From NCBI RefSeq assembly GCF_900475315.1, contig NZ_LS483369.1, positions 1,178,001 through 1,242,000 on the forward strand: a DNA stretch of 64,000 bases, written 5' to 3'. The first letter of the stretch is position 1; every line of letters starts with the position of its first letter. This stretch comes from Neisseria cinerea (GTDB taxonomy: Bacteria > Pseudomonadota > Gammaproteobacteria > Burkholderiales > Neisseriaceae). The notes under the pieces are model-generated. The model was not told the origin of the DNA. It made no database searches and saw only the letters and a program-made list of their open reading frames with translations. The position numbers were made by a program, and so were the translations under genes. Shown piece by piece: positions 48,224 through 59,356 of the stretch.

Positions 48224-49735
48224 TTATTCGGGACGCATTTGCGGGAACAGAATCACGTCGCGGATGGTTTGCGAATCGGTCAGCAGCATCACCAGGCGGT
48301 CGATGCCGATGCCGCAACCTCCTGTCGGCGGCAGACCGAATTCCATCGCGCGGATGTAGTCGGCGTCGTAGTGCATGGCTTCGTCGTCGCCCGCGTCTTT
48401 TTGCGCCACTTGCGCTTTGAAGCGTTCGGCTTGGTCTTCGGGGTCGTTCAACTCGGAATAGCCGTTTGCCAGCTCGCGACCGACAACGAACAATTCGAAA
48501 CGTTCGGTCAGACCTTGTTTGGTATCGGAAGCGCGTGCCAACGGGGAAACCTCAACCGGGTAATCGACGATAAAGGTCGGGTTCCACAATTTGCCCTCGG
48601 CACAACCTTCAAACAGGGCAAGTTGCAGGCTGCCGATACCCGGAGACGGCGGCAGGCTTTCGCCGTGTTTGACGATTTCTTTTTTCAGCCACTCCGCATC
48701 GTTCAACTGCTCGTCGGTGTAGTGCGGATTGTATTTTTTGATGGCACCGAGAATGGTCAGGCGTTCGAACGGGCTTTCCAAATCGACTTCTTTGCCGTTG
48801 TAAGTGATTTTCGCCGTGCCGTTTACTGTGCGCGATGCGTTTCTGATGATGTCTTCTGCCATCTGCATCATACGTTCGTAGTCGGAGAAGGCTTCGTAGA
48901 ATTCGATCATGGTGAATTCGGGATTGTGGCGCACCGACATGCCTTCGTTGCGGAAGCTGCGATTGATTTCAAACACGCGCTCCAAACCGCCGACCACCAA
49001 GCGTTTCAGATACAGCTCGGGCGCGATGCGCAGGTAGAGCGGGATGTCCAAAGCATTGTGGTGGGTCACGAACGGTTTCGCCGTCGCGCCGCCGGGAATC
49101 GGGTGCATCATCGGGGTTTCGACTTCGAGATAACGCTCGTTCACCATAAAATTGCGCACAGATTGGATGATTTGGCTGCGTTTGATGAAGGTATTGCGCG
49201 ATTCTTCGTTGGCAATCAAATCGACGTAGCGTTGGCGGTATTTGGTTTCCTGATCGCTCAAGCCTTTGTGTTTGTCGGGCAGCGGGCGCAGGGATTTAGA
49301 CAGCAGGCGGATGTCAGACACGCGCACGGTCAATTCACCGTGGTTGGTTTTAAACAAAGTGCCTTCCGCGCCGACGATGTCGCCCAAGTCCCAGTGGTTG
49401 AAGTCGTCCAAAACTTCTTGGCTCACGCCTTTGTTGTTCAAATAAAGCTGGATTTGACCGGTAACGTCTTGAATGGTGGCGAAGCTGGCTTTGCCCATTT
49501 GACGTTTGAGCATCATGCGGCCGGCCACTTTGACGGGAATACCTTGCGGGTCGAGTTCTTCTTTGCTGATTTCACCGTATTGGGTATGCAGGTCGGCGGC
49601 AAAGCTGTCGCGTTTGAAATCGTTAGGGTAGGCGTTGCGTTCTTTGCGGATGTTGTGCAGTTTCTCGCGGCGCAGGGCGATGATTTGGTTTTCGTCCAAC
49701 TGCGGCTCGATTTGCGGATTGTTTTGTTCGCTCAT
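48224..49735 (-). CDS. lysS: Lysyl-tRNA synthetase (class II)
   Basis: A 503-residue class II enzyme charging tRNA-Lys. An N-terminal OB-fold anticodon domain ([23 protein letters not shown]) is followed by the catalytic core: motif 2 [21 protein letters not shown] and motif 3 [20 protein letters not shown] at the C-terminus, ending FPQMRPE. Full length and alone between terminators. Confidence 0.97.
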   Translation of the reverse strand: MSEQNNPQIEPQLDENQIIALRREKLHNIRKERNAYPNDFKRDSFAADLHTQYGEISKEELDPQGIPVKVAGRMMLKRQMGKASFATIQDVTGQIQLYLNNKGVSQEVLDDFNHWDLGDIVGAEGTLFKTNHGELTVRVSDIRLLSKSLRPLPDKHKGLSDQETKYRQRYVDLIANEESRNTFIKRSQIIQSVRNFMVNERYLEVETPMMHPIPGGATAKPFVTHHNALDIPLYLRIAPELYLKRLVVGGLERVFEINRSFRNEGMSVRHNPEFTMIEFYEAFSDYERMMQMAEDIIRNASRTVNGTAKITYNGKEVDLESPFERLTILGAIKKYNPHYTDEQLNDAEWLKKEIVKHGESLPPSPGIGSLQLALFEGCAEGKLWNPTFIVDYPVEVSPLARASDTKQGLTERFELFVVGRELANGYSELNDPEDQAERFKAQVAQKDAGDDEAMHYDADYIRAMEFGLPPTGGCGIGIDRLVMLLTDSQTIRDVILFPQMRPE

Positions 49736-49845
49736 GGTGTTTTCCGGAAAAATAAATCAGGCGCAATCTGTTTCAGACGACCTGATTGAATCACAAAATT
49801 TGCGCATATTTTACGCGATGTCGGTGTTTTTTTCTAGGAAAGGGC

Positions 49846-49876
49846 AATGCCGTCTGAAAATATTACAGACGGCATT
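49846..49876 (-). terminator. Imperfect uptake-sequence hairpin after NRAMP gene
   Basis: GCCGTCTGAA at 49849-49858 faces ACAGACGGC ending near 49873, with one change in the arm. Confidence 0.6.
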
Positions 49877-49889
49877 CAGATTTTGAAAC

Positions 49890-51143
49890 CTATGCCAAAA
49901 GTCCACTAAGGTTCAACAGGAACAAAACGGCAAATCCGGTCAGGTAGAGCAAGCCGACAATGGCAAGGAAATTCATACCGGCGGTAAGCTTGTGCCGTTT
50001 GTCTCCTTTGACCAGGCGGTAGTTGAGCCATGCGAACACAGGGGCGGACACAAAAGCGGTAATCATGGCAAATTTGAGCAGCTCGGCCATCGCGCTGTTG
50101 AACCAGAAAATCACCGCCAAACCGCTGCCTGCAACCCAAATATTCCAGGCAAAGAGTTCGGCGTTGCCGGTTTTCTCACTGCCGCGCAGCAGGCGCACAG
50201 GTTCCGCAATGGCGCGCGCATAACCGTCAACAACGGTAATCGTCGTACCGTACATGCAGGCAAAAGCGATAAACGCCACCAGCGGACGCGACCAGTCGCC
50301 GATGGTTACCGCATACATATTGATCAGTTGTCCGACATATTTGCCGCCGGCCATCTGCACTTCTTCACCGTTGCCGTATTGCACGTACGCACCCAGAGCA
50401 AGGAAGACGACGGCAAGCACGGCACTGGTGATGTAACCGACGTTGAAATCAAAAATCCCGTCATGATAAGAGGAAGGTTGGAGGCGCTGTTTCTCCGTAA
50501 CCCACAAAGAATTGATGGCGGAAATTTCAATCGGCGCAGGCATCCAGCCCATCAGCGCGATCAGGAAGCCCAAACCGGCAAGCGTCCACGGTGTCGGCTC
50601 GATAAAATCAGGTTTCATCTGCATACCGCGCGACATGGCGATACCGGCGGCGGCAACCGTGGCAACCGTCAGGCTGACGATGATAATTTTGGAAACATTG
50701 TCCAAAGCCTTGTAGCGTCCGCTCGCCAGGATAATCAGGCAGGATGCCATAATCAGCGCGGAGATTGCGCCGATACCCAGTGTCAGCGAGGGAATCGCCA
50801 TTTTGACGATGGCGGCGGTTACAATGGCAACCGCACCCGCGTTAATCGTCGCGGCAGCAATACACAAAATCAAGAAAACCCACAGGTAGATGCGGCTTTT
50901 CTCCGCATAACCTTCAATCAGGCTTTTACCCGTGTCCAGCGTGTAATGCGCGCTGAAGCGGAAAAACGGGTATTTGAAGAGGTTGGTTAGGACGATAATC
51001 AACGCGAGCTGCCAGCCGTAAAGCGCACCCGCCTGCGTCGAGGCAATCAGGTGCGATCCGCCGACTGCCGCCGATGCCATCATAATACCCGGCCCCAATG
51101 CGTTGATTTTACTTTTCCAAGTCGAAATATGTTGTTCGGACAT
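49890..51143 (-). CDS. NRAMP-superfamily transporter with atypical metal-site motifs
   Basis: A 417-residue inner-membrane protein with eleven helices. Family likeness is clear in LGPGIMMASAAVGGSHLIASTQAGALYGWQ (TM1 region) and in GLGFLIALMGWMPAPIEISAI (TM6). Canonical NRAMP proteins bind metal with DPGN in TM1 and MPH in TM6; here these read AAVGGSHL and MPAP. It therefore belongs to a related subfamily whose substrate is not settled; annotation as a Mn/Fe transporter would be unsafe. It stands alone and divergent from pepP. Confidence 0.83.
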   Translation of the reverse strand: MSEQHISTWKSKINALGPGIMMASAAVGGSHLIASTQAGALYGWQLALIIVLTNLFKYPFFRFSAHYTLDTGKSLIEGYAEKSRIYLWVFLILCIAAATINAGAVAIVTAAIVKMAIPSLTLGIGAISALIMASCLIILASGRYKALDNVSKIIIVSLTVATVAAAGIAMSRGMQMKPDFIEPTPWTLAGLGFLIALMGWMPAPIEISAINSLWVTEKQRLQPSSYHDGIFDFNVGYITSAVLAVVFLALGAYVQYGNGEEVQMAGGKYVGQLINMYAVTIGDWSRPLVAFIAFACMYGTTITVVDGYARAIAEPVRLLRGSEKTGNAELFAWNIWVAGSGLAVIFWFNSAMAELLKFAMITAFVSAPVFAWLNYRLVKGDKRHKLTAGMNFLAIVGLLYLTGFAVLFLLNLSGLLA

Positions 51144-51460
51144 GATTTTTCCGTATTGCTAATATAAAAAATGCGTATTTTAACGTAATCTAAATACACG
51201 CCAAACCGGCTTATTGAAACTTTACACCCTAATATTCCTGATTTCTCCCAATTATTTTCAGAAAAACATGCAATATGGCATTTTATGCCTGAAAGTTTAC
51301 AACAAATAGCCTTGCATCGCTTTTTACCGTACAAAATATACTTTCAAACCCCTGAACGCGTTTTGCAGCCGGCAAACGATTTGATAAGATGGTTACGTTT
51401 CCTCAGCCGGTACGCCGCCATGCCGTCTGAAACCTTACACTTTCTCTGGAGAATCCGTTC
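51144..51460. other. NRAMP-pepP divergent intergenic region
   Basis: 317 bases holding both promoters. One uptake sequence (51422-51431) lies 29 bases before pepP. Two near-copies of TGAAA(C/G)TTTACA are at about 51214 and 51291. No other element was recognised. Confidence 0.5.
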
Positions 51461-53257
51461 ATGAATACCGTATCGAATTACCTGTCCGCATTGCGCGAAG
51501 CCATGAAGGCGCAAGGCTTGGACGCACTCGTCATCCCTTCCGCCGACCCCCACCTGTCCGAATACCTGCCCGAGCATTGGCAGGCGCGCCGCGAATTGTC
51601 AGGCTTTACCGGCTCGGTCGGCACATTCGTCGTTACCGCCGATGAAGCGGGCGTATGGGTGGACAGCCGCTATTGGGAACAAGCCGCCAAACAACTTTCC
51701 GGCAGCGGCATTGAGCTGCAAAAAAGCGGTCAAGTGCCGCCGTACAACGAATGGCTCGCGGCAAACCTGCCCGAGAACGCTGCCGTCGGCATCCCTTCCG
51801 ATATGGTGTCGCTCACCGGCAAACGTACTTTGGCGCAATCCCTAGCTGCCAAAAACATCCGCATCGAACACCCCGATGACCTGATTGACCGCGTATGGAG
51901 CAGCCGCCCAGCCATTCCTGCCGAAACGGTATTCATCCACGACCCCGACTACGTCTCCGAAACCGCCGCCGAAAAACTCGCCCGCGTGCGTACCGTCATG
52001 GCGGAAAAAGGCGCGGATTACCACTTGGTTTCCTCGCTTGACGACATCGCTTGGCTGACCAACCTGCGCGGCAGCGACGTGCCTTTCAACCCTGTTTTCG
52101 TGTCATTCCTGCTTATCGGCAAAGACAACGCCGTCCTGTTTACCGACCGATGCCGTCTGAACGCCGAAGCCGCCGCCGCGCTGCAAACCGCCGACATCAC
52201 GGTCGAACCTTACGCCCAAGTTACCGACAAACTCGCGCAAATCGGCGGCGCGCTGCTCATCGAGCCGAACAAAACCGCCGTCAGTACACTCGTGCGCCTG
52301 CCCGAAAGCGTGCGCCTGATTGAAGGCATCAACCCGTCCACGCTGTTCAAATCCTGCAAATCCGGAGCCGACATCGCCCACATCCGCGAAGCGATGGAAC
52401 ACGACGGCGCGGCGTTGTGCGGCTTCTTCGCCGAGTTTGAAGACATCATCGACAACGGTGGCAGCCTGACCGAAATCGACGTGGACACCATGCTTTACCG
52501 CCACCGCAGCGCGCTCCCGGGCTTCATTTCATTGAGTTTCGACACCATCGCAGGCTTCAATGCCAACGGCGCCCTGCCGCATTACAGCGCAACACCCGAA
52601 AGCCATAGCACCATCAGCGGCAACGGGCTGCTGCTCATCGACTCCGGCGCGCAATACAAAGGCGGCACGACCGACATCACCCGCGTCGTCCCCGTCGGCA
52701 CGCCCACAGCAGAACAAAAACGCGACAACACGCTCGTTCTCAAAGCCCATATCGCGCTTGCCGAAGCCGTGTTCCCCGAAAACATCCCCTCACCGCTGAT
52801 AGACGCGATTTGCCGCAAACCCCTGTGGCAGGCGCAATGCGACTACGGTCACGGCACAGGCCACGGCGTAGGCTATTTCCTCAACGTCCACGAAGGGCCG
52901 CAACGCATCGCCTTCGCCGCCCCCGCCACGCCCGAAACCGCGATGAAAAAAGGGATGGTAACGTCTATCGAACCCGGACTCTACCGCCCGGGAAAATGGG
53001 GCATCCGCATTGAAAACCTTGCCGCCAACCAAGCCGTAGCCAACCCGCAGGAAACCGAGTTCGGCAGCTTCCTATACTTCGAAACCCTGACCCTCTGCCC
53101 CATCGATACACGCCTGATGGACACCGCCCTCATGACCGACGGCGAAATCGACTGGGTCAACCGCTACCACGCCGAAGTCCGCCGCCGACTCGAGCCGCTG
53201 ACCGAAGGCGCGGCAAAAGCGTGGCTGATCAAACGCACCGAACCGCTGGCGCGTTAA
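51461..53257 (+). CDS. pepP: Xaa-Pro aminopeptidase (M24B family)
   Basis: A 598-residue long-form aminopeptidase P with two creatinase-like N-terminal domains and a C-terminal pita-bread catalytic domain. Metal ligands lie in LIDSGAQYKGGTTDITRV, GHGTGHGVGYFLNVHEGP and TSIEPGLYRPGKWGIRIENL. It removes the first residue from peptides with proline second. TCTGGAG precedes the ATG. The C-terminal extension (VRRRLEPLTEG) is typical of the 600-residue class. Confidence 0.95.
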   Translation: MNTVSNYLSALREAMKAQGLDALVIPSADPHLSEYLPEHWQARRELSGFTGSVGTFVVTADEAGVWVDSRYWEQAAKQLSGSGIELQKSGQVPPYNEWLAANLPENAAVGIPSDMVSLTGKRTLAQSLAAKNIRIEHPDDLIDRVWSSRPAIPAETVFIHDPDYVSETAAEKLARVRTVMAEKGADYHLVSSLDDIAWLTNLRGSDVPFNPVFVSFLLIGKDNAVLFTDRCRLNAEAAAALQTADITVEPYAQVTDKLAQIGGALLIEPNKTAVSTLVRLPESVRLIEGINPSTLFKSCKSGADIAHIREAMEHDGAALCGFFAEFEDIIDNGGSLTEIDVDTMLYRHRSALPGFISLSFDTIAGFNANGALPHYSATPESHSTISGNGLLLIDSGAQYKGGTTDITRVVPVGTPTAEQKRDNTLVLKAHIALAEAVFPENIPSPLIDAICRKPLWQAQCDYGHGTGHGVGYFLNVHEGPQRIAFAAPATPETAMKKGMVTSIEPGLYRPGKWGIRIENLAANQAVANPQETEFGSFLYFETLTLCPIDTRLMDTALMTDGEIDWVNRYHAEVRRRLEPLTEGAAKAWLIKRTEPLAR

Positions 53258-53273
53258 ACAGCCCGATACAAAA

Positions 53274-53315
53274 AATGCCGTCTGAAACCCAAGACAAAGG
53301 TTTCAGACGGCATTT
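53274..53315. terminator. Uptake-sequence terminator (pepP/purH)
   Basis: GCCGTCTGAA at 53277-53286 and TTCAGACGGC at 53302-53311 between convergent genes. Confidence 0.85.
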
Positions 53316-53329
53316 TTTACCGGTTCACA

Positions 53330-54910
53330 TCAATGGCGGAAGTGGCGCACGCCCGTTACCACCATGGCGATGCCGTGTTCGTCTGCCGCATCGAAAACTT
53401 CCTGATCGCGCATGGAGCCTGCGGGGTGGATGATGGCTTTGATGCCCTGCTCGGCAATGACATCCACGCCGTCGCGGAACGGGAAGAAGGCATCAGAGGC
53501 AGCGCATGCGCCGTTTAAGTCCAAACCTGCATCTTGCGCTTTGCGGGCAGCGATGCGGGTGCTGTCCACGCGGCTCATTTGGCCTGCGCCGATGCCGTAG
53601 GTTTGGCCGCCTTTGCCGAAGACGATGGCGTTGGATTTGACGTATTTGGCGACATTCCATACGAACATCAGGTCGTTCCATTCTTGCTCAGTCGGTTGAC
53701 GTTTGGAGACGACTTTCAAATCGGCGCGGCTGATGCGGTGGATGTCGGGCGTTTGTACCAACAGTCCGCCGCCGACGCGTTTGAGTTCAAAGCGGTTGGC
53801 ACCTGCTTCAAGCGGCACTTCCAATACGCGCACGTTTTTCTTGGCGGCGGCGATTTCGAGGGCTTCGGCGGTGAACTTCGGCGCCATGAGGACTTCCATA
53901 AATTGGTTGTCGGTAATTTGTTTGACGGTTTCGCCGTCCACTTCGCGGTTGAAGGCGATGATGCCGCCGAACGCGCTGGTGGTGTCGGTAGCGTAGGCGA
54001 GTTTGTAGGCGGTCAAGGTATCGGCTGCAACGGCGACGCCGCACGGATTGGCGTGTTTCACAATCACGCAGGCCGGCGCATCAAAGGACTTGACGACTTC
54101 CCATGCGGCATCGGCATCGGCGATATTGTTGTAAGACAATTCTTTGCCTTGCAGCTGTTTGTAGGCGGAAAGGCTGCCTGCAGCAGGGTAAATATCGCGG
54201 TAGAACGCGGCGCGTTGGTGCGGATTCTCGCCGTAGCGCATGTCTTGCACTTTAATCCAGCTTTGGTTGAACTGACTTGGGAATTCGCCGATTTGGGGCT
54301 GGCCGCTTAAGACGTCGTCTGAAAGCGAGGTCAGGTAGTTGGAAATCATGCCGTCGTATTGGGCGGTGTGGCTGAATGCTTTGCGTGAGAGGTTGAAACG
54401 GGTTTTGTCGCTCAATGCTCCGTTGTTGGCTTCGAGTTCGGCGGCGATGGCCGGGAAATCGGCTGTGTCGGTAACGATGGCGACGTGTTTCCAGTTTTTC
54501 GCGGCAGAGCGCACCATGGTTGGGCCGCCGATGTCGATGTTTTCAATCGCGTCTTCCAGTGTGCAGTTTGGTTTGGCGATGGTGGCAGCGAAGGGGTAAA
54601 GGTTGACGCACACGAGGTCGATATTGCCGATGCCGTGCTCTTCCATCTTGGCGACGTGTTCATCCAAATCGCGACGGCCGAGGATGCCGCCGTGGATTTT
54701 CGGATGCAGGGTTTTCACGCGGCCGTCGAGCATTTCGGGAAAACCGGTATAGTCGGCAACTTCGATAACGGGAACGCCTGCATCAGCCAAGAGCTTTGCT
54801 GTACCGCCGGTAGAGAGGATTTCGACACCGAGTTTGTGCAGGGTTTGGGCAAATTCGACTGCGCCTGTCTTGTCGGACAGGCTGATCAAGGCGCGTTTGA
54901 TGGAAGACAT
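53330..54910 (-). CDS. purH: Bifunctional AICAR transformylase/IMP cyclohydrolase
   Basis: PurH carries out the last two steps of IMP synthesis. The 526 residues comprise an N-terminal MGS-like cyclohydrolase domain ([35 protein letters not shown]) and a C-terminal transformylase domain with [14 protein letters not shown] and [33 protein letters not shown]. Ends [14 protein letters not shown] as usual. Alone between terminators. Confidence 0.97.
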   Translation of the reverse strand: MSSIKRALISLSDKTGAVEFAQTLHKLGVEILSTGGTAKLLADAGVPVIEVADYTGFPEMLDGRVKTLHPKIHGGILGRRDLDEHVAKMEEHGIGNIDLVCVNLYPFAATIAKPNCTLEDAIENIDIGGPTMVRSAAKNWKHVAIVTDTADFPAIAAELEANNGALSDKTRFNLSRKAFSHTAQYDGMISNYLTSLSDDVLSGQPQIGEFPSQFNQSWIKVQDMRYGENPHQRAAFYRDIYPAAGSLSAYKQLQGKELSYNNIADADAAWEVVKSFDAPACVIVKHANPCGVAVAADTLTAYKLAYATDTTSAFGGIIAFNREVDGETVKQITDNQFMEVLMAPKFTAEALEIAAAKKNVRVLEVPLEAGANRFELKRVGGGLLVQTPDIHRISRADLKVVSKRQPTEQEWNDLMFVWNVAKYVKSNAIVFGKGGQTYGIGAGQMSRVDSTRIAARKAQDAGLDLNGACAASDAFFPFRDGVDVIAEQGIKAIIHPAGSMRDQEVFDAADEHGIAMVVTGVRHFRH

Positions 54911-55030
54911 TTGGATTTCCTTTGTTGAAGGTTTAATCGATATGGGATGAATTTTCAGGGCGGTATTATCCGCTATTTTCGCCTTTTTGGCAGTAGGTTT
55001 TTATAGATATTGTTGACAATTTTATTGTAA

Positions 55031-55064
55031 AAGGCCGTCTAAAACTCGGTTTCAGACGGCCTTT
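55031..55064. terminator. Variant uptake-sequence terminator (purH/clc region)
   Basis: AAGGCCGTCTAAAA pairs with TTTCAGACGGCCTT (one mismatch in the arm), a divergent uptake sequence just after the minus-strand ClC gene. Confidence 0.7.
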
Positions 55065-55073
55065 TAATTTTGC

Positions 55074-56297
55074 CTATTTAAATCCCATTTTCTTTGCCAC
55101 CCATACTGCGCCTGCCATGCCTGCGCATAAGGGCATGAGTAAGGCAACAGGGGCGTAGGTGAGCTCTAAAATAAAGACGATAGCCGTCAGTGGCATTTTG
55201 AGGGAAACACCGAGAAAAACGGCGGCGCCGACAACGGCCGCGCTTTCAGACGGCATTTCTGGGAAAACGCTGTTCCACGCTGCTGCTGCGGCAAAGGCGA
55301 TGGTACTGCCGAGCATCATGGACGGGGTAATTAGGCCGCCGTATGCGCCTGCCGCCAACGCCATCAAGACGACCAGCCATTTGACGGCGGTCAGCTCAAG
55401 GCTGTGTTGCCAGTCGGTCAATCCGCCAAAGGTCAGTTGGTTGCCTGCTTTGCCGTTGCCCAAAATTTCGGGAAACCAAACGGCAATCGCGCCGATGAGC
55501 GCAAACATGCAGACTGCCAAGGGAATGATTTTGATATTGTCGCGCTTGATGAAGGGGAATTTTGGGGCGGTACGCTGGAAAAAGACGGCGGTTGCGCCCA
55601 GTATCGGGCCAATGACGGCGGAAAACCAAAGTAATGAGGTGCTGACGGCAAGGTTGGCCGGATGATATTGCTGCACGTCGCCTAAGCCGATGCGCGCGAC
55701 GGCGGTGGCGATGACGGAAGTCAGCAATGCGGCGGCGACGGCTTGCTGCGTCCACACGCCCAGCATGGCTTCGAGGATGAAAAGTGTGGAGGCGAGCGGC
55801 ACATTATACACGGCCGCCAAACCCGCACCCGAAGCGCAAGCAATCAGCAGCCGCATTTCGTCTTCATCCAAACCCAACCGCCTGCCGCCGGCAAAAGCAA
55901 ACGCGGCAGTCATTTCGCGCGGCGCCACTTCCCGTCCGAGCGGTGAACCGAGTCCGACCGTTATGATTTGCAGCAGAACATGGAAAACCGTCGTCAGAAA
56001 CGGCAGCCCCTGCAACGGCTGCTTCAATGCCGCCTTGATTCCGATGAGCGGTTTGCCCAAGGCTTTCAGCAACCACCAGCCGCCGCCTGCCAACATACCG
56101 CACAGGATCAATACGCCCAAACGCCGCCCTTCCGAAGCATGAGCCACACCTTCGCGGAACGAGATGTACGCACCGTCCGCGCCATAACCGTATGCCGTAT
56201 GCTGTATGAAGTGCATCAGTTCCGTCAGCACAATGCCGACCAAACCGCCGATAACGCCCGCTGCTGCCAGGGCAAACCAAAGTTTTCTGCGTCCCAC
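55074..56297 (-). CDS. ClC-family chloride channel/antiporter
   Basis: A 407-residue inner-membrane protein with about ten to twelve helices and ClC signatures: VGLGSPLGREVAPREMTAAFA (the GREGP region with the gating glutamate, here GREVAP), ACASGAGLAAVYNVPLASTLFILE and GLITPSMMLGSTIAFA. Bacterial members exchange Cl- for H+, often for acid resistance. It lacks the cytoplasmic CBS domains of some relatives. Lies before serB on the same strand but is separated from it by a terminator. Confidence 0.9.
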   Translation of the reverse strand: MGRRKLWFALAAAGVIGGLVGIVLTELMHFIQHTAYGYGADGAYISFREGVAHASEGRRLGVLILCGMLAGGGWWLLKALGKPLIGIKAALKQPLQGLPFLTTVFHVLLQIITVGLGSPLGREVAPREMTAAFAFAGGRRLGLDEDEMRLLIACASGAGLAAVYNVPLASTLFILEAMLGVWTQQAVAAALLTSVIATAVARIGLGDVQQYHPANLAVSTSLLWFSAVIGPILGATAVFFQRTAPKFPFIKRDNIKIIPLAVCMFALIGAIAVWFPEILGNGKAGNQLTFGGLTDWQHSLELTAVKWLVVLMALAAGAYGGLITPSMMLGSTIAFAAAAAWNSVFPEMPSESAAVVGAAVFLGVSLKMPLTAIVFILELTYAPVALLMPLCAGMAGAVWVAKKMGFK

Positions 56298-56315
56298 TGT
56301 CGTTCCTGCCGTTCA

Positions 56316-56349
56316 AATGCCGTCTGAACACGGTTTTCAGACGGCATCC
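56316..56349 (-). terminator. Uptake-sequence terminator after serB
   Basis: GCCGTCTGAA at 56319-56328 and TTCAGACGGC at 56336-56345, between serB and the downstream ClC gene. Confidence 0.82.
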
Positions 56350-56362
56350 GTTTCCTATCCGC

Positions 56363-57190
56363 CTATCCGAACAGGCTGCGTACACGCTCTAAACCGCCGA
56401 AGTTGATACGGGCATCGGCGGCGGCCTGCGCTTTCGGTTTGGCGCGGTAAGCCACGCCTATGCCGGCTTCTTTGAGCATCGGAATATCGTTCGCACCGTC
56501 GCCCATCGCCAACACCTGATGCGGCTGCAATCCGAGGCGGCTGCGGTATTCTCGCAATAAATCCGCCTTTGCCTGCGCGTCGATGATTCTGCCTTTCAGA
56601 CGACCGGTCAACCTGCCGTTTTCAATTTCCAAAATATTGGCGTGTTGGTATTCAAAGCCGAGTCGTTGTTGCAGCCTTTCGGTAAAAAATGTGAACCCAC
56701 CGGACACCAGCAGGAATTTCACATTGTGCCTTTTGCATTCGTCCAACAAAAATTCCGCACCGGGCGAGAGCTTTAAAACGTTTTCATAAACATCTGCCAA
56801 AACACTTTCGTCCAATCCCGCCAACAGGGCGACGCGGCTGCGCAACGACTGCTCGAAATCCAACTCTCCGCGCATGGCGCGCTCGGTAATTTCCGCCACG
56901 CGTTCCTTCAAGCCGGCACACGCCGCAATTTCATCGATGCATTCGATGGTGATCAGCGTCGAATCCATATCGCTGACAATTAAACCGAGTTCGCCAAAAT
57001 CCATATCCGGCAAAACGGCGAAATCCGTTTCCATCCGCCTCATATTTTCACGCATTTCGGCAGTTGGGGAAAAATCGCCGCCAACCGGCATCCTGATACG
57101 CCCGCCCTGATTTTCCGGTTTGTGTTCCAGACAACGGGACACCACACGCAAGGCTTCCTCATTACCCTGCAACACCAAGACCTTATCCAT
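56363..57190 (-). CDS. serB: Phosphoserine phosphatase
   Basis: SerB makes serine from phosphoserine. The HAD-family core is intact: nucleophile motif LIVSDMDSTLITIECIDEIA, motif II FLLVSGGFTFFTERL, and GDGANDIPMLKEAGIGVAYRAK. The start MDKVLVLQGNEEAL at 57190 (275 residues) has AAGGGGCGGT before it; a reading frame extending 45 codons further upstream carries no family-like residues and reaches into the pntA promoter region. Confidence 0.94.
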   Translation of the reverse strand: MDKVLVLQGNEEALRVVSRCLEHKPENQGGRIRMPVGGDFSPTAEMRENMRRMETDFAVLPDMDFGELGLIVSDMDSTLITIECIDEIAACAGLKERVAEITERAMRGELDFEQSLRSRVALLAGLDESVLADVYENVLKLSPGAEFLLDECKRHNVKFLLVSGGFTFFTERLQQRLGFEYQHANILEIENGRLTGRLKGRIIDAQAKADLLREYRSRLGLQPHQVLAMGDGANDIPMLKEAGIGVAYRAKPKAQAAADARINFGGLERVRSLFG

Positions 57191-57424
57191 ACCGCCCCTT
57201 CTTCCCGACAAAAGGGACATTATAGTCGCAACAAAAAAACACAGACAATAAATACAAACCATCCCGTCAGGGATGGCCTGCCGCCTCAGATAGTGCACCA
57301 TGTGCGCTATTGCCATATCGGACAAAATTCGCTATAACCGATGGTTGCTGTTTCATATATAACAATCAGGTGCGGACGACAATTTCCTCAAACTCCCGCC
57401 TGCCTCAACCAAAAGGATTCAGAG

Positions 57425-58966
57425 ATGAAAATCGGTATCCCACGCGAGTCATTATCCGGCGAAACCCGCGTCGCCTGTACGCCTGCCACCGTTGCCCTGT
57501 TGAGCAAACTGGGCTTTGAAACCGTTGTCGAAAGCGGCGCAGGTTTGGCGGCAAGTTTGGATGATGCCGCTTACCAAGCGGCAGGCGCGACCGTTGCCGA
57601 CAAAGCGACGGTTTGGGCCTGCCCTTTGATTTATAAGGTCAACGCGCCGTCCGAAGGCGAGCTGCCGCTGCTCAAAGAAGGGCAGACCATTGTCAGCTTC
57701 CTGTGGCCGCGCCAAAACGAGGCTTTGGTCGAAGCCTTGTGCGCCAAGAAAGTCAACGCGCTGGCGATGGACATGGTTCCCCGCATTTCCCGCGCGCAGG
57801 CTTTGGACGCTTTGTCTTCAATGGCAAACATCAGCGGCTACCGCGCCGTAATTGAAGCCGCCAACGCCTTCGGCCGTTTCTTCACCGGTCAAATCACCGC
57901 CGCCGGCAAAGTGCCGCCCGCGCAGGTTTTGGTGATCGGTGCAGGTGTGGCAGGTTTGGCGGCGATCGGTACGGCAAACTCGCTCGGCGCAGTGGTGCGC
58001 GCGTTCGATACCCGCTTGGAAGTGGCGGAACAAATCGAATCAATGGGCGGTAAGTTCCTGAAACTCGACTTCCCGCAAGAATCGGGCGGCAGCGGCGACG
58101 GCTACGCCAAAGTGATGAGCGACGAATTTATCGCCGCCGAGATGAAGCTCTTTGCCGAGCAGGCGAAAGAAGTGGACATTATCATCACTACCGCCGCCAT
58201 TCCGGGCAAACCCGCGCCCAAGCTGATTACCAAAGAAATGGTGGAAAGCATGAAATCCGGCTCGGTCATCGTCGATTTGGCGGCGGCGACGGGCGGCAAC
58301 TGCGAACTCACCAAGCCGGGCGAATTGTTCATAACCGATAACGGCGTGAAAATCATCGGCTACACCGACATGGCAAACCGCCTTGCCGGACAGTCTTCCC
58401 AGCTTTACGCCACCAACTTGGTGAACCTGACCAAGCTGTTAAGCCCGAACAAAGACGGCGAAATCACGCTGGACTTCGAAGACGTGATTATCCGCAACAT
58501 GACCGTTACCCGCGACGGCGAAATCACCTTCCCGCCTCCGCCGATTCAAGTTTCCGCCCAGCAGCAGCAAACGTCGTCTGAAAAAGCCGCGCCTGCCGCC
58601 AAGCCCGAGCCGAAACCCGTTCCCCTGTGGAAAAAACTCGCGCCCGCCGTCATCGCCGCCGTGTTGGTGCTGTGGGTCGGCGCGGTTGCACCCGCAGCAT
58701 TCTTGAACCACTTTATCGTGTTCGTCCTCGCCTGCGTCATCGGCTACTACGTCGTCTGGAACGTCAGCCACTCGCTGCATACCCCGCTGATGTCCGTGAC
58801 CAACGCGATTTCCGGCATCATCGTCGTCGGCGCACTGCTGCAAATCAGCCAAGGCAACGGTTTCGTGACCCTGCTTGCCTTCATCGCCATCCTGATTGCC
58901 AGCATCAATATCTTCGGTGGCTTCTTCGTAACGCGCCGCATGTTGAATATGTTTAGGAAAGGATAA
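57425..58966 (+). CDS. pntA: NAD(P) transhydrogenase alpha subunit
   Basis: PntA of the proton-translocating transhydrogenase that makes NADPH from NADH using the proton gradient. The 513 residues hold the NAD-binding domain I ([42 protein letters not shown]) and a C-terminal membrane segment with four helices ([20 protein letters not shown] onward). AAAGGATTCAGAG precedes the ATG. Promoter of the pntA-MAPEG-pntB operon lies upstream. Confidence 0.96.
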   Translation: MKIGIPRESLSGETRVACTPATVALLSKLGFETVVESGAGLAASLDDAAYQAAGATVADKATVWACPLIYKVNAPSEGELPLLKEGQTIVSFLWPRQNEALVEALCAKKVNALAMDMVPRISRAQALDALSSMANISGYRAVIEAANAFGRFFTGQITAAGKVPPAQVLVIGAGVAGLAAIGTANSLGAVVRAFDTRLEVAEQIESMGGKFLKLDFPQESGGSGDGYAKVMSDEFIAAEMKLFAEQAKEVDIIITTAAIPGKPAPKLITKEMVESMKSGSVIVDLAAATGGNCELTKPGELFITDNGVKIIGYTDMANRLAGQSSQLYATNLVNLTKLLSPNKDGEITLDFEDVIIRNMTVTRDGEITFPPPPIQVSAQQQQTSSEKAAPAAKPEPKPVPLWKKLAPAVIAAVLVLWVGAVAPAAFLNHFIVFVLACVIGYYVVWNVSHSLHTPLMSVTNAISGIIVVGALLQISQGNGFVTLLAFIAILIASINIFGGFFVTRRMLNMFRKG

Positions 58967-58969
58967 AGC

Positions 58970-59353
58970 ATGACTTTTGCCTATTGGTCCATCCTGATTG
59001 CCTGCTTATTGCCGCTTTTTTGTGCAGCGTATGCCAAAAAAACCGGCGGATTCCGCTTCAGCGACAATCATCATCCTCGTGATTTTCTGGCGCGTACCCA
59101 AGGTGCCGCTGCCCGTGCCCATGCCGCGCAGCAAAATAGTTTTGAAGCATTTGCGCCATTTGCAGCCGCCGTTTTGACGGCACACGCAACCGGCAATGCC
59201 GAACAAGCAACCGTCGACACACTTGCCGGCCTATTCATCCTGTTCCGCCTTGCCTTTATCTATTGCTATATCGCCGACAAAGCCGCCATGCGCTCACTGA
59301 TGTGGGCAGGCGGATTTATCTGCACCGTCGGGCTGTTTGTGGCTGCCGCCTAA
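58970..59353 (+). CDS. MAPEG family membrane protein
   Basis: A 127-residue four-helix protein ([23 protein letters not shown], then [37 protein letters not shown], typical of MAPEG). MAPEG proteins include glutathione-dependent enzymes, but many bacterial ones have no known role. It starts 3 bases after the pntA stop, so it is cotranscribed, and is followed by an uptake-sequence hairpin before pntB. Confidence 0.85.
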   Translation: MTFAYWSILIACLLPLFCAAYAKKTGGFRFSDNHHPRDFLARTQGAAARAHAAQQNSFEAFAPFAAAVLTAHATGNAEQATVDTLAGLFILFRLAFIYCYIADKAAMRSLMWAGGFICTVGLFVAAA

Positions 59354-59356
59354 ACA

